From: Parcubacteria group bacterium M10-OD1-1
GTDB lineage: Bacteria > Patescibacteria > Paceibacteria > Moranbacterales > UBA2206
Assembly: GCA_003056145.1 (NCBI GenBank)
Contig: LSNL01000001.1
Coordinates: forward strand, 1-64,000
DNA length: 64,000 nucleotides
Direction of reading: 5' to 3'
A program made the translations under genes and the position numbers. Shown one piece after another: positions 25,931 through 34,809 of this stretch (position 1 is its first letter; each line of letters starts with the position of its first letter). The notes beneath the pieces were generated by a model that saw nothing but the letters and a program-made list of their open reading frames with translations, was not told where the DNA came from and made no database searches.

Positions 25931-27348
25931 GTATTAATTTTTGTTATTTTAACTCCCAATTCTTTCTTCTGCTTATCTGAAATTTGTGCAGGTGCTCCAA
26001 GTATTAAATCTTTTCCATCTCCTGTTTTAGCGAAAGGTATCACTTCTCTAATACTTAATTCATTTTCAAGAATCATGATAAGACGATCAAAACCCCATGC
26101 AATACCTCCATGTGGTGGAGCACCATACGAAAAAGCCTCAAGTATATGACCAAAATTCTTTTCAATTTTATCATCTGTATACCCCATAATTTCAAAGGTT
26201 TTTTTTAAAGCTTCTGATTTGTGATTTCGTATGCTACCACCACCAATTTCAAAACCATTGAGTATAATATCATATTGTGTTGTTAAAATATTGCCTATGT
26301 TTTCTTTATTCATAAACATTTTTAGGTGTTCATCTTTTGGTTTCGAAAAAGGATTATGCGTAAATGTCCACTCTCCCGTCCCATCTACATTTTCATCTTC
26401 TGTTTTTTCAAACATAGGAAAATCTACTACCCACAAAAACGCCAGAAGATTTGGGTTATTCTTATCTTCACGAATGTCTGGTCTATCATTGCCGTATTTT
26501 TCCATTGCTCCTGCATAAGTTATTCTCGGAAATGGTATCTGTTGAATTTGTTTTTCTGGATACTGTTTCTTGATAAGCTCAATTAATAACTGTTCGTTGA
26601 TTTGCATAATATCCTCTTCATCGACAAAAGCGAGTTCCATATCTAGCTGAGTAAATTCAGCTTGTCTATCGCCACGAGCATCTTCATCACGCATACATCG
26701 TGCGAACTGAAAATATTTTTCAAAACCAGCAGTCATTAAGAGTTGCTTGTATTGTTGTGGTGATTGAGGAAGTGCATAGAAATCTCCTTTCCATATTCTA
26801 TGAGGAACAATAAATGAGCGAGACCCTTCTGGAGTTGGCACTGAAAGTATAGGAGTTTCAATTTCAATGAAATTTTGCTCACTTAAATAATTACGCACAA
26901 AATTTTGTACCTTAAATCTATTTTTAATATTTTTCTGCATACGAGATGTCCGCAAATCAAGATAACGATACTTAAGTCGTGTACTTTCATTCACCTCCCT
27001 AGTGTCACCATCGATAGGAAACGGCAAAACTTCAGCAAAATTAAGCACAATGATTTTTAAAATCTCAAGTTCAATATCACCATTTTGCGTGTTTGGTTTT
27101 TTGTTCCTTTCGGGGCGTTCATTTACTTTTCCAGTTACCTCAACTACGCACTCTTCACGAATATTCTTCCCAACATCCATTGCTCCACTTTTTGGTAAAA
27201 TAACCCCTTGTACCACTCCCGTTGTATCTCGGAAATCAAGAAAAACCATCTTTCCTTGATCGCGTCTAACCTTAACCCACCCTTTAATTACAACTTGCTT
27301 ACCTATTTTAGATGAAAGTTTATTTATGTATATTCTATTTATTTTCAT
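25927..27348 (-). CDS. aspS: Bacterial-type aspartyl-tRNA synthetase lacking the GAD insertion
   Basis: Charges tRNA-Asp (or tRNA-Asp/Asn) with aspartate. The N-terminal OB-fold anticodon domain (GWVKVRRDQGKMVFLDFRDTTG) leads into the class II core: QSPQQYKQLLM, motif 2 FARCMRDEDARGDRQAEFTQLDMEL, LWVVDFPMFE and motif 3 GGIAWGFDRLIM. At 473 residues it is about 110 shorter than typical bacterial AspRS: YGNDRPDIREDKNNPN runs almost directly into FLWVVDFP, so the GAD domain is absent. Catalytic residues look intact. It is first in an operon with the SDR and the HemA/AspRS fusion. It may be the cell's only AspRS or a copy dedicated to that pathway. Confidence 0.9.
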   Translation of the reverse strand: MKINRIYINKLSSKIGKQVVIKGWVKVRRDQGKMVFLDFRDTTGVVQGVILPKSGAMDVGKNIREECVVEVTGKVNERPERNKKPNTQNGDIELEILKIIVLNFAEVLPFPIDGDTREVNESTRLKYRYLDLRTSRMQKNIKNRFKVQNFVRNYLSEQNFIEIETPILSVPTPEGSRSFIVPHRIWKGDFYALPQSPQQYKQLLMTAGFEKYFQFARCMRDEDARGDRQAEFTQLDMELAFVDEEDIMQINEQLLIELIKKQYPEKQIQQIPFPRITYAGAMEKYGNDRPDIREDKNNPNLLAFLWVVDFPMFEKTEDENVDGTGEWTFTHNPFSKPKDEHLKMFMNKENIGNILTTQYDIILNGFEIGGGSIRNHKSEALKKTFEIMGYTDDKIEKNFGHILEAFSYGAPPHGGIAWGFDRLIMILENELSIREVIPFAKTGDGKDLILGAPAQISDKQKKELGVKITKINT

Positions 27349-27462
27349 AAAGATTATTTCAAAAGTTTATCCGTGTTGTTTCTATGTGATTACAATTTCC
27401 ACATTGTTTATTTTATTAAAAGTTTCAATGTTTATTCAAAGCACTTAGTGCTAGCACAATGT

Positions 27463-27552
27463 TGGCGGAGAGTGAGGGATTCGAACCCTCGAAGCCGGTT
27501 AAAACTTGCCACCTTTCCAAGGTGGTGCACTAGACCACTATGCGAACTCTCC
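27463..27552 (-). tRNA. tRNA-Ser(GGA)
   Basis: The minus strand folds into a long-variable-arm tRNA: acceptor GGAGAGT/ACTCTCC, anticodon stem CCACC/GGTGG with loop TTGGAAA (anticodon GGA), variable arm closing AAGTT/GGCTT, and T-arm GAGGG-TTCGAAT-CCCTC. The discriminator is G73 and the CCA end is encoded (complement of 27463-27465). It lies between ppsA and aspS on the same strand. Confidence 0.95.
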
Positions 27553-27566
27553 TATATGAACATACA

Positions 27567-27610
27567 ATATTATTAAAAGTGACCTTATATAAGGTCACTT
27601 TTAATAATAT
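27567..27610. terminator. 44-bp perfect palindrome downstream of ppsA
   Basis: Positions 27567-27610 form an uninterrupted 22-bp-arm palindrome centred on ACCTTATATAAGGT. On the minus strand the stem ends in CTTTTAATAATATT, so it probably terminates ppsA transcripts before the tRNA-Ser gene. The lack of a loop and the arm length would also extrude as a cruciform. Confidence 0.7.
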
Positions 27611-27656
27611 CAATAAATCCTAATAATTTCAACTTTTTTAGCTTTTAATCTTTTTT

Positions 27657-30092
27657 TTATTCTATCTTAACAATTTCTGAAGTAGTTTTAACGACAGTAT
27701 CAGGACTAAGTGAAATAGAATCAATTTTTTCTTTCACTAAAAATTTGGCAAAATCAAGAAAATCCGAAGGAGCTTGTCCGCAAATTCCCACTTTTCTTTT
27801 CGCTTTGTGTGCTTTAGTAATCACTTGTCTAATAAGTTCCTTAACTGCCTCATTCCTTTCATCATAAACATGAGCTACTTTAGCGCTATCTCTATCCACT
27901 CCTAAAGTTAGCTGAGTAAGATCATTAGAACCAATAGAAAATCCGTCAAAAATTTTGGAAAATTCTTCAGCCAAAATAACATTAGCTGGAATTTCACACA
28001 TCACATAAACTTCTAAACCATTCTTCTTTCTTTCCAATCCATGTTTTTTCATTATTGCTAAAACTTCTTTTCCTTCTTTAATCGTTCGGCAAAAAGGAAT
28101 CATAATTTTCACATTAGTTAAGCCCATAAAATCGCGAACCTTTTTAAAGGCTTTACATTCTAAAGCAAATCCTTCTGTATAATCAGGATCATAGTAACGA
28201 GAAGCTCCTCGCCAGCCAATCATTGGATTTTCTTCTTTTGGTTCAAAATTAGAACCTCCAATTAAAGTAGCATATTCATTAGTTTTAAAATCGGACATTC
28301 TCACAATGACATCCTTTGGATAAAAAGCAGCTGCGATTCTACCAATCCCCTCAGCTAACTTATCAACAAAAAATTCTTCCTTATTTTTATATCCACTAGT
28401 TAACTGTTCGATTTTTTTTCTTTCATTTTCATCTTTAACTTTTTCAAAATGCCTCAAGGCCATTGGATGAATTTTAATATACTCAGTAATAATAAATTCT
28501 TCTCGAGCAAGTCCTACGCCGTCATTAGGAATAAAAGAAAGATCAAAAGCTTTATCTGGATTACCAACATTCATCATTATTTTTGTTTTTGGTCTTTTGA
28601 AATTTTTAAGATTAGTCTTTTTTATTGTATATCTTGAAAGACCCTCATAAACTTTTCCTTCTTCTCCCTCAGCACAACTAACCGTAATATTTTTGCCATT
28701 TTTTATCATATAGGTAGCATTTCCAGTTCCAACGATACAAGGAATACCAATTTCTCGACTAACAATCGCAGCATGAGAAGTCCGCCCTCCACTATTAGTT
28801 ACAATAGCGCTGGCGATTTTCATAATTGGTTCCCAATCAGGATCAGTCATCTCAGTAACTAAGACTTCGCCTTTTTTAAATTGTGCAATTTGAGCTACAT
28901 TTTTAATGATATTAGATTTTCCTTGCCCAATTTTACTCCCCACTGAAGAACCAGCGCAAAGCACTTTTCCTCGACTACTAAGAACATATTCTTCTAAGAC
29001 ATTTTGATTTTTTTGAGATTGCACCGTTTCAGGCCTTGCTTGAACAATAAATAATTCTCCACTTCTTCCATCTTTTGCCCATTCAATATCCATCGGTTTT
29101 TTATAATAAGACTCAAGTTGAATTCCCCATTGAGCGAGTTTCAAAATTTCTTTGTTATTCAAAGAAAATTTTCTTCTATCTTCAAAGGGAACAGAAACAT
29201 TTTGAGTAGAAGAATTTCCACCAACACTATATATCAGCTTGCTTTTTTTACTTCCAAGTTTTTTTCCGATAATAGAACTAAAACCATCATTAAGTGTGGG
29301 TTTATGAACGATAAATTCATCTGGAGTAACTTTTCCTTTAACAATATTTTCTCCTAGACCCCAAGAGCTATTTATAACAATTGCATCTTGAAAGCCCGAT
29401 TCAGTATCAATTGTAAACATAACGCCACTTGAAGCTTCGTCTGATCTAATCATTTTTTGTACTCCAGCTGAAAGAGCTATTGAAAAATGATCAAATTTCT
29501 TATCTACTCGATAGGAAATTGCTCGATCAGTAAAAAGAGAGGCGAAACATTTTTTAACAGAATCTAAAAGTTGGTATTCTCCAATAACATTAAGATATGA
29601 TTCTTGCTGACCAGCGAAAGAAGCGTCCACCAAATCTTCAGCCGTCGCACTAGATCTCACTGCTACATCAACACCTCCTGTAAAATGATTTGTATGATCC
29701 TCTTTGTCCCAAGTAATCCTAAAATCCTTATGACGAATATATTCACGAGAAAGCTTAGAATAACTTTCTATAATTTCGTTCCTAAGATCAAAAGGAATTT
29801 CGGCAGCCAAAATAGCTTGACGAATTTGATAACCCCGCTTAGACAGATTAACCATATTGGAGGTATCCAATCCTTTTAGTATTTTTCTAATTTCTTGATC
29901 TAAATTATTTTCAGAAATAAAATAACGGTAAGCAAAAGAAGTGATAGCAAACCCATCTGGAACTTTAATACCTTTTCTCCGAAGATTAGAAAACATTTCA
30001 CCTAAAGAAGCATTTTTTCCACCCACCAACTCTATATCTTTAATGCCAACATCCTTGAACCAAAGAATAAATTCATTTTTTTTGTTTTTCAT
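27657..30092 (-). CDS. ppsA: Phosphoenolpyruvate synthase
   Basis: Pyruvate, water dikinase of 811 residues that converts pyruvate and ATP to PEP, AMP and phosphate, allowing gluconeogenesis. Order of domains: N-terminal nucleotide-binding part (VGGKNASLGEMF, VAVRSSATAEDL), the phosphohistidine swivel GGRTSHAAIVSREIGIPCIVG, and a C-terminal TIM barrel with GSNDLTQLTLGVDRDS and the catalytic Cys in GICGQAPSD. All three active centres look intact. Pyruvate kinase lies directly upstream in the same direction, so the two opposing enzymes of the PEP-pyruvate step are neighbours. Confidence 0.95.
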   Translation of the reverse strand: MKNKKNEFILWFKDVGIKDIELVGGKNASLGEMFSNLRRKGIKVPDGFAITSFAYRYFISENNLDQEIRKILKGLDTSNMVNLSKRGYQIRQAILAAEIPFDLRNEIIESYSKLSREYIRHKDFRITWDKEDHTNHFTGGVDVAVRSSATAEDLVDASFAGQQESYLNVIGEYQLLDSVKKCFASLFTDRAISYRVDKKFDHFSIALSAGVQKMIRSDEASSGVMFTIDTESGFQDAIVINSSWGLGENIVKGKVTPDEFIVHKPTLNDGFSSIIGKKLGSKKSKLIYSVGGNSSTQNVSVPFEDRRKFSLNNKEILKLAQWGIQLESYYKKPMDIEWAKDGRSGELFIVQARPETVQSQKNQNVLEEYVLSSRGKVLCAGSSVGSKIGQGKSNIIKNVAQIAQFKKGEVLVTEMTDPDWEPIMKIASAIVTNSGGRTSHAAIVSREIGIPCIVGTGNATYMIKNGKNITVSCAEGEEGKVYEGLSRYTIKKTNLKNFKRPKTKIMMNVGNPDKAFDLSFIPNDGVGLAREEFIITEYIKIHPMALRHFEKVKDENERKKIEQLTSGYKNKEEFFVDKLAEGIGRIAAAFYPKDVIVRMSDFKTNEYATLIGGSNFEPKEENPMIGWRGASRYYDPDYTEGFALECKAFKKVRDFMGLTNVKIMIPFCRTIKEGKEVLAIMKKHGLERKKNGLEVYVMCEIPANVILAEEFSKIFDGFSIGSNDLTQLTLGVDRDSAKVAHVYDERNEAVKELIRQVITKAHKAKRKVGICGQAPSDFLDFAKFLVKEKIDSISLSPDTVVKTTSEIVKIE

Positions 30093-30390
30093 TTTTTTGT
30101 TTTAAAGTTTATGGTTAGCTACTTTATATTATACCATAAAATAAATAATAGAAAAGAATACTCAGAAAAATAAAGCAGTATTTATTTCAAAAATTATATT
30201 TTATTAAGTAGGTACTATAAACTTCCACACTACTCTAAAACTATATAAACGGATTATACCACTCAACAGTTTGAGTTTGAGAATTTATAAGCTATCCACC
30301 ACCTAGACTTTAAAAGTTTTACCTGATACTTTTTTTACTTAAGTGAATTTTTATAATTCAGATATAATTCTGATCTTTATCATTAAAAAA
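30093..30390 (-). promoter_or_regulatory. Intergenic region with a candidate extended -10 promoter for ppsA
   Basis: On the minus strand TGGTATAAT (TATAAT is the complement of 30128-30133) forms an extended -10 element about 36 bases before the ppsA start; no good -35 box is seen. The remaining A/T-rich sequence up to the pyk stop codon shows no gene, repeat or clear hairpin. Confidence 0.4.
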
Positions 30391-31830
30391 CTACACAACT
30401 TCCTCAATCTTAACTAGACTCATATGCTCATGAGAAACACCTGGACGACCAGTAACAATTATTACTTTGTCATCAGTTTTGATTTTTTTGTTAATTTTCA
30501 AAGTTTCAATAGACTTGTCAATCAACTCATCAAGAGTTTTACATTCCGCTAGCACAAAACTTTCAATTCCCCAAACCAGCGTCAATTGATTGTGTGTTTT
30601 TTCGTTGTTTGTCATAACAAAAAAAGGTTTTTCTAGTCGATGACGAGAAATCATACGCGCCGTAAAACCGCTAATACTAGCCGCTACCACTGCTTGAGCC
30701 TTAGCGTCTTTCAAGAGTTCGTGAGCTGCATGTGCAATAGCCGTAGAAGTAGATGCATCTTTGTCTCCCAAAAATCCATGTCCTAAAACATCAAAAGAAG
30801 AGTGTTCAGTTTTTTTAATGATATCATACATCACTCTAACAGCTTCAACTGGATATTTTCCATTAGCAGTTTCTCCAGAAAGCATAACCGCATCTGTATT
30901 ATCAATCACTGCATTAGAAACATCACTGACTTCCGCTCGAGTGGGACGAGGGTTATAAATCATTGAATTTAACATTTGAGTAGCCACAATCACTGGAGTA
31001 GCTGACTTGAGACATTGCATAATTAGTTCTTTTTGATAGATAACTACCCGACTTTCATCCATTTCAATTCCCAAATCACCCCTAGCAATCATAATCACAT
31101 CAGTAACTTCTATTATTTCTTTAATATTTTTGATTGCATCTTTTCTTTCAATTTTAGCGATAATTTGTGGTAATTGTTCTGATTTGCCTAATATTTTTTT
31201 CATTTTTTCTCGTGTATCAATAATTTCTTTCGCTCTACCTACAAAAGAAAGAGCAATAAAATCAACATCTTTTCCTAAAACAAATTTTAAATCTTTTTTA
31301 TCTTTTTCAGTAACAGCGTCAATCTCTAAATCAGCATCTGGAATATTTACACCTTTATGATCTTGTACCACCCCGCCTTCAATAACTCGTGCTCTTAAAA
31401 AATGATTTTCTTTTTTAAAAACCCTAATTTTCATCAGTCCATCCTCAATTAAAATTTCATTTCCAATTTCAATATTTTTAATAATTCCTGCCCAATCTAA
31501 AGTAAGGTGTTTTTTTTCTAATTTATCAGAAACAACTTTTTTAATAGAAGCTGAATCAAAAACTAAAATTTCTTCTCCATCTTCAATAAGAATTTCTTTT
31601 TCCATTAAAGTTCTAATTCTTGGTCCTTGTAAATCCGCTATTATTCCCACCGGAATATTCATTTCTTCTCTTAATTCTTTAACATAATCAATCAGTTGAC
31701 CATTAGATTCATAGCTTCCGTGAGAAAAGTTTATTCTCGCTACATTCATACCAGCCTCAATCAACTCCTCAATTTTTTCCTTAGATTTAGTAGTTGGTCC
31801 GATTGTTGCAATAATTTTAGTTCGTTTCAT
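30391..31830 (-). CDS. pyk: Pyruvate kinase
   Basis: Last enzyme of glycolysis, making pyruvate and ATP from PEP and ADP; 479 residues. Visible motifs are TKIIATIGPTTKSKEKI, MNVARINFSHG, IADLQGPRIR, the signature IIAKIERKDAIKNIKEI with the catalytic Lys, MIARGDLGIEM, and a C-terminal regulatory domain containing SISGFTARMISRHR. ATG at 31830 is chosen over a TTG two codons upstream. It is monocistronic or co-transcribed with ppsA across roughly 300 bases. Confidence 0.95.
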   Translation of the reverse strand: MKRTKIIATIGPTTKSKEKIEELIEAGMNVARINFSHGSYESNGQLIDYVKELREEMNIPVGIIADLQGPRIRTLMEKEILIEDGEEILVFDSASIKKVVSDKLEKKHLTLDWAGIIKNIEIGNEILIEDGLMKIRVFKKENHFLRARVIEGGVVQDHKGVNIPDADLEIDAVTEKDKKDLKFVLGKDVDFIALSFVGRAKEIIDTREKMKKILGKSEQLPQIIAKIERKDAIKNIKEIIEVTDVIMIARGDLGIEMDESRVVIYQKELIMQCLKSATPVIVATQMLNSMIYNPRPTRAEVSDVSNAVIDNTDAVMLSGETANGKYPVEAVRVMYDIIKKTEHSSFDVLGHGFLGDKDASTSTAIAHAAHELLKDAKAQAVVAASISGFTARMISRHRLEKPFFVMTNNEKTHNQLTLVWGIESFVLAECKTLDELIDKSIETLKINKKIKTDDKVIIVTGRPGVSHEHMSLVKIEEVV

Positions 31831-31944
31831 AATCAATCTTTATTTTTAATAATTAGTAACCTATCTATTATATATTTATTCTCTTGGAAAATCAAAAGCA
31901 GGAAACATCAAGCTACCTGCTCTTAATTTAATTTGTCTTTTATT

Positions 31945-32334
31945 TTATAAATGAATTTTCTCAGCAATCTCTCCTACAACTGGTAAAGATTTTTTTTCTC
32001 CAGCTAATACATTCCTTATTCCCATAATCCAAAGGATAAAAATTATAACCCCTAAAATCCAGCCAAAGAAAGGAATCCAAATAAAAAATTCTCCAATAAA
32101 TAAAACCAAACCTTGCTTAGCATGAAATTGGACAAATTCTGAATCTTTTTTAAATAAAAGAGCGACTAAACATAGCACATTTAAATAGCTAAGAAATGCC
32201 CATAATTTATTTTCAGAAGATTCTTTATTAGGAACGTTCTTATTTTCTTCTTTGCCATTATTTTCTGGCTGACTTTTCGAAAATTGCTCCTGTTCTTCTT
32301 GAGTTGATTGCTCTTGTTTTTTTTGTTCTTCCAT
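31945..32334 (-). CDS. Tic20/DUF4870-like small membrane protein
   Basis: A 129-residue protein: a low-complexity hydrophilic N-terminal 45 residues rich in Gln, Glu and Lys, then three or four membrane helices (WAFLSYLNVLCLVALLF; FHAKQGLVLFIGEFFIWIPFFGW; LGVIIFILWIMGI). The helix with the F-H-A-K-Q-G motif is typical of DUF4870/Tic20-like proteins, whose role is unknown. AGGAGGT lies seven bases before the start. It sits below the 125-residue hypothetical gene with a 38-base gap. Confidence 0.7.
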   Translation of the reverse strand: MEEQKKQEQSTQEEQEQFSKSQPENNGKEENKNVPNKESSENKLWAFLSYLNVLCLVALLFKKDSEFVQFHAKQGLVLFIGEFFIWIPFFGWILGVIIFILWIMGIRNVLAGEKKSLPVVGEIAEKIHL

Positions 32335-32372
32335 ATAACACCTCCTATTCTTTTTTTATATATTATTAATAT

Positions 32373-32750
32373 CTATACTATTTCATCTGGATCAATACCC
32401 AGATCACTTGCTTCCTTCTTTCTTTCCGCTTCAAGCTCTGCCGCATCATTTATAATCATTCGTTGCCTCTCTTCCGCTAAGTCAATTTCATTGTCCTTTC
32501 TTTTTTTGCCAGAAACTTTTCTAATTGCCTGAACACATAAAGGAAATTCCGCCCTACTTATTTTCAGGTTTCCTATAAATTGCTTCACAAACTCATTTGA
32601 CCTTACTTCAATTTCTGGCATATCTTTCTTTGCCTTATCTACCATTTCTTTTAGTTGTCTCCAGCTACCAAAAACATTTCGCACAAATATATCAATCGGT
32701 TTTTCTTGTTTTAATTCTCTTTCGGGAAGATAATTGTTTTCATTAGGCAT
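32373..32750 (-). CDS. Hypothetical charged cytosolic protein
   Basis: A 125-residue soluble, highly charged, mostly helical protein (for example WRQLKEMVDKAKKDMPEIEV, then EERQRMIINDAAELEAERKKEASDL). No membrane segment or catalytic motif is visible and I do not recognise it. It lies 19 bases downstream of the htpX gene and 38 bases upstream of the Tic20-like gene, so the group lemA-htpX-this gene-Tic20-like is probably one transcript. Confidence 0.6.
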   Translation of the reverse strand: MPNENNYLPERELKQEKPIDIFVRNVFGSWRQLKEMVDKAKKDMPEIEVRSNEFVKQFIGNLKISRAEFPLCVQAIRKVSGKKRKDNEIDLAEERQRMIINDAAELEAERKKEASDLGIDPDEIV

Positions 32751-32769
32751 AATAGTTATTTTACAATTA

Positions 32770-33657
32770 TTATATATTTATTCCCCTTAGTTTAGCCACT
32801 CTTTCTTCAATCGGTGGATGAGTCATAAATAGTTTTGAAACTTTTTTGCCTCTGAAGGGATTAGTAATAAAAAGATGAGCCGTTGCCCGGTTAGCTTCTT
32901 TTAATGGTTTTGGATCAGCAGAAATTTTCTCTAGTGCCCGAGCTAAACCTTCTGGATATCTAGTTAAAAGAGCTCCATCAGCATCAGCTAAAAATTCTCT
33001 TTTTCTAGAAATAGCTAATTGCATTAAAACCGCTGCGATTGGAGCTAAAATTGACAAAACGATAGCCACTATCATCATAATCATTTGAAATTGTCCACCC
33101 CCGTTATCATTATCTCTTCCTCCAAAAAAAGCCCAATAACGAAACCAATCAGCTAAAAGAGCAATAAAACCTACTAAAACAACTATTACTGTTGAAATTA
33201 GAATATCCCGATTACCAATATGAGAGAGTTCGTGAGCAATTACACCTTCTAATTCAGATTTTTCTAATTTATCAATAATACCACTAGTCAAACAAATTAC
33301 TCCGTGTTCTGGATTTCTACCAGTTGCAAAAGCATTAGGAGAATCGTCTTTAATAAGATAAATTTTCGGAACTGGTAAACCAGCGGTGATACAAAGATTT
33401 TCTACGATACGATATATTTCTTTTCCATCTTTCGGGGTTATTTCATGAGCTTTACTTATCGTTAAAACTATTTTATCGCTCCACCAATAAGAGCTAAAAC
33501 TCATCACGATAGAGAAAATAACCGCTCCGTATAAAATTACGCTACTATTAAAAGCTTGAGCAAAAACATAACCTACTCCAATAACAAAGATTAAAAAGAA
33601 AGTTATATAGACATAAGTTAAATGAGTATTTTTAGCTACCTGATTATAGAGAGTCAT
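32770..33657 (-). CDS. htpX: HtpX-like M48 membrane metalloprotease
   Basis: Zinc endopeptidase of 295 residues for membrane-protein quality control. Two N-terminal helices (about 17-55) are followed by VIAHELSHIGNRDI (HExxH zinc motif), two further helices, the third ligand region KREFLADADGALLTRYPEG and the C-terminal FMTHPPIEERVAKL. The ATG at 33657 is used; a TTG one codon upstream is in frame. It lies 20 bases after lemA, and the lemA-htpX pairing is widespread in bacteria. Confidence 0.93.
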   Translation of the reverse strand: MTLYNQVAKNTHLTYVYITFFLIFVIGVGYVFAQAFNSSVILYGAVIFSIVMSFSSYWWSDKIVLTISKAHEITPKDGKEIYRIVENLCITAGLPVPKIYLIKDDSPNAFATGRNPEHGVICLTSGIIDKLEKSELEGVIAHELSHIGNRDILISTVIVVLVGFIALLADWFRYWAFFGGRDNDNGGGQFQMIMMIVAIVLSILAPIAAVLMQLAISRKREFLADADGALLTRYPEGLARALEKISADPKPLKEANRATAHLFITNPFRGKKVSKLFMTHPPIEERVAKLRGINI

Positions 33658-33677
33658 CAATTTAAAAAGTTAATAAT

Positions 33678-34229
33678 TTAAAACTCAACTTTTGGCACTG
33701 CTTTTTCTGATTCTTCCATTTCAAAAAAATCTCGTGAAGTAAAATTCAGCATTCCCGCTATAATATTAGTTGGGAAAACTTGAACCTTAGTATTAAAATC
33801 TCGTACATTACCATTGTAAAATCTTCTAGCAGCTTGAATTTTATCTTCTGTATCAGTTAATTCTCTTTGCAACTCTAAAAAATTTTGATTAGCTTTTAAA
33901 TCCGGATAAGCTTCAGCTACAGCAAATAAACTTTTCAAAGCTCCTGTTAACATATTTTCCGCTCCAGCTTTTTCTTGAGCAGTACCTGCTCCCATAGCTT
34001 GTGTTCTAGCTTCTGTTACTTTTTCAAAAACTTCTTTTTCATGAGCGGCATAGCCCTTAACCGTATTGATTAAATTCGGAATTAAATCATATCTCCTCTT
34101 TAATTGAACATCAATATCACTCCAAGCCTCATCAACTCTATTTTTAAGTCTAATTAACCCATTATACATTATAATAACCCAAAGAATTATTATAATTATT
34201 ATTCCCAAAAAAATTAGTCCTATCATCAT
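33678..34229 (-). CDS. lemA: LemA family protein
   Basis: A 183-residue membrane-anchored helical-bundle protein. One N-terminal helix (2-22) is followed by MYNGLIRLKNRVDEAWSDIDVQLKRRYDLIPNLI, the LemA signature, and LQRELTDTEDKIQAARRFYN near the C-terminus. The function is unknown; it is consistently found next to HtpX-type proteases and is thought to work with them. It is the first gene of that operon here. Confidence 0.93.
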   Translation of the reverse strand: MMIGLIFLGIIIIIILWVIIMYNGLIRLKNRVDEAWSDIDVQLKRRYDLIPNLINTVKGYAAHEKEVFEKVTEARTQAMGAGTAQEKAGAENMLTGALKSLFAVAEAYPDLKANQNFLELQRELTDTEDKIQAARRFYNGNVRDFNTKVQVFPTNIIAGMLNFTSRDFFEMEESEKAVPKVEF

Positions 34230-34356
34230 AATTTTATTTTAATTTATTATAGCTTTATTTTAACAACTTTATCCTAAACTGTAAAATCATTTTAAATGTG
34301 TTATAATTTAATAGATAACAAAAATAAATTATTATTTGTTTTAATTTTTTAAAATT

Positions 34357-34809
34357 ATGTTTACTTTCTCTAAATACGCTATTTTCATTATTCCCCTAAT
34401 TGTTTTAATTTCTGCTCGGATTTTAAAATTTATTATTTTTTATTTCAAACACAATGATGATTTAAAATATGCTATTCGTCACTCTATGACTTATGGACAT
34501 ATGCCGAGTGTTCATTCCGCCTTAATGGTTTCCTTAGTCACTTCTATTGGTTATTATTCTGGTTTAACTTCTGGTGCTTTTTCCATTGCTTTGATTATGG
34601 CAATTCTAATTATTGATGATGCCACTAGATTAAGAGTTTATATGGGTGACCATAGTCGGTACATCAATATGCTAATTGGAAAAATTCAAGCTAACCAGAT
34701 AGATTATCCACATTTAAAAGAAAGAATGGGACATAAAATTAGCGAAGCTATCGCTGGAGGAATCTTAGGATTAGTGCTTACTCTAATTCTAATAAGATTT
34801 TTTGGATAA
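34357..34809 (+). CDS. Divergent PAP2-family membrane protein (YuiD/DUF212 type)
   Basis: A 150-residue protein with four predicted membrane helices. The motif GHMPSVHSALMVSL and the later RMGHKISEAIAGGILG correspond to the divergent acid-phosphatase (PAP2-like) family, whose members may dephosphorylate lipid phosphates. IDDATRLRVYMGDHS holds further conserved residues. Its 3' end overlaps the convergent murE gene by 32 bases. Confidence 0.85.
   Translation: MFTFSKYAIFIIPLIVLISARILKFIIFYFKHNDDLKYAIRHSMTYGHMPSVHSALMVSLVTSIGYYSGLTSGAFSIALIMAILIIDDATRLRVYMGDHSRYINMLIGKIQANQIDYPHLKERMGHKISEAIAGGILGLVLTLILIRFFG

Noticed and set aside
27373..27576. 67-codon frame with an RDSNPRS-type sequence
   Set aside because: It is the antisense translation of tRNA-Ser, a well-known artefact.
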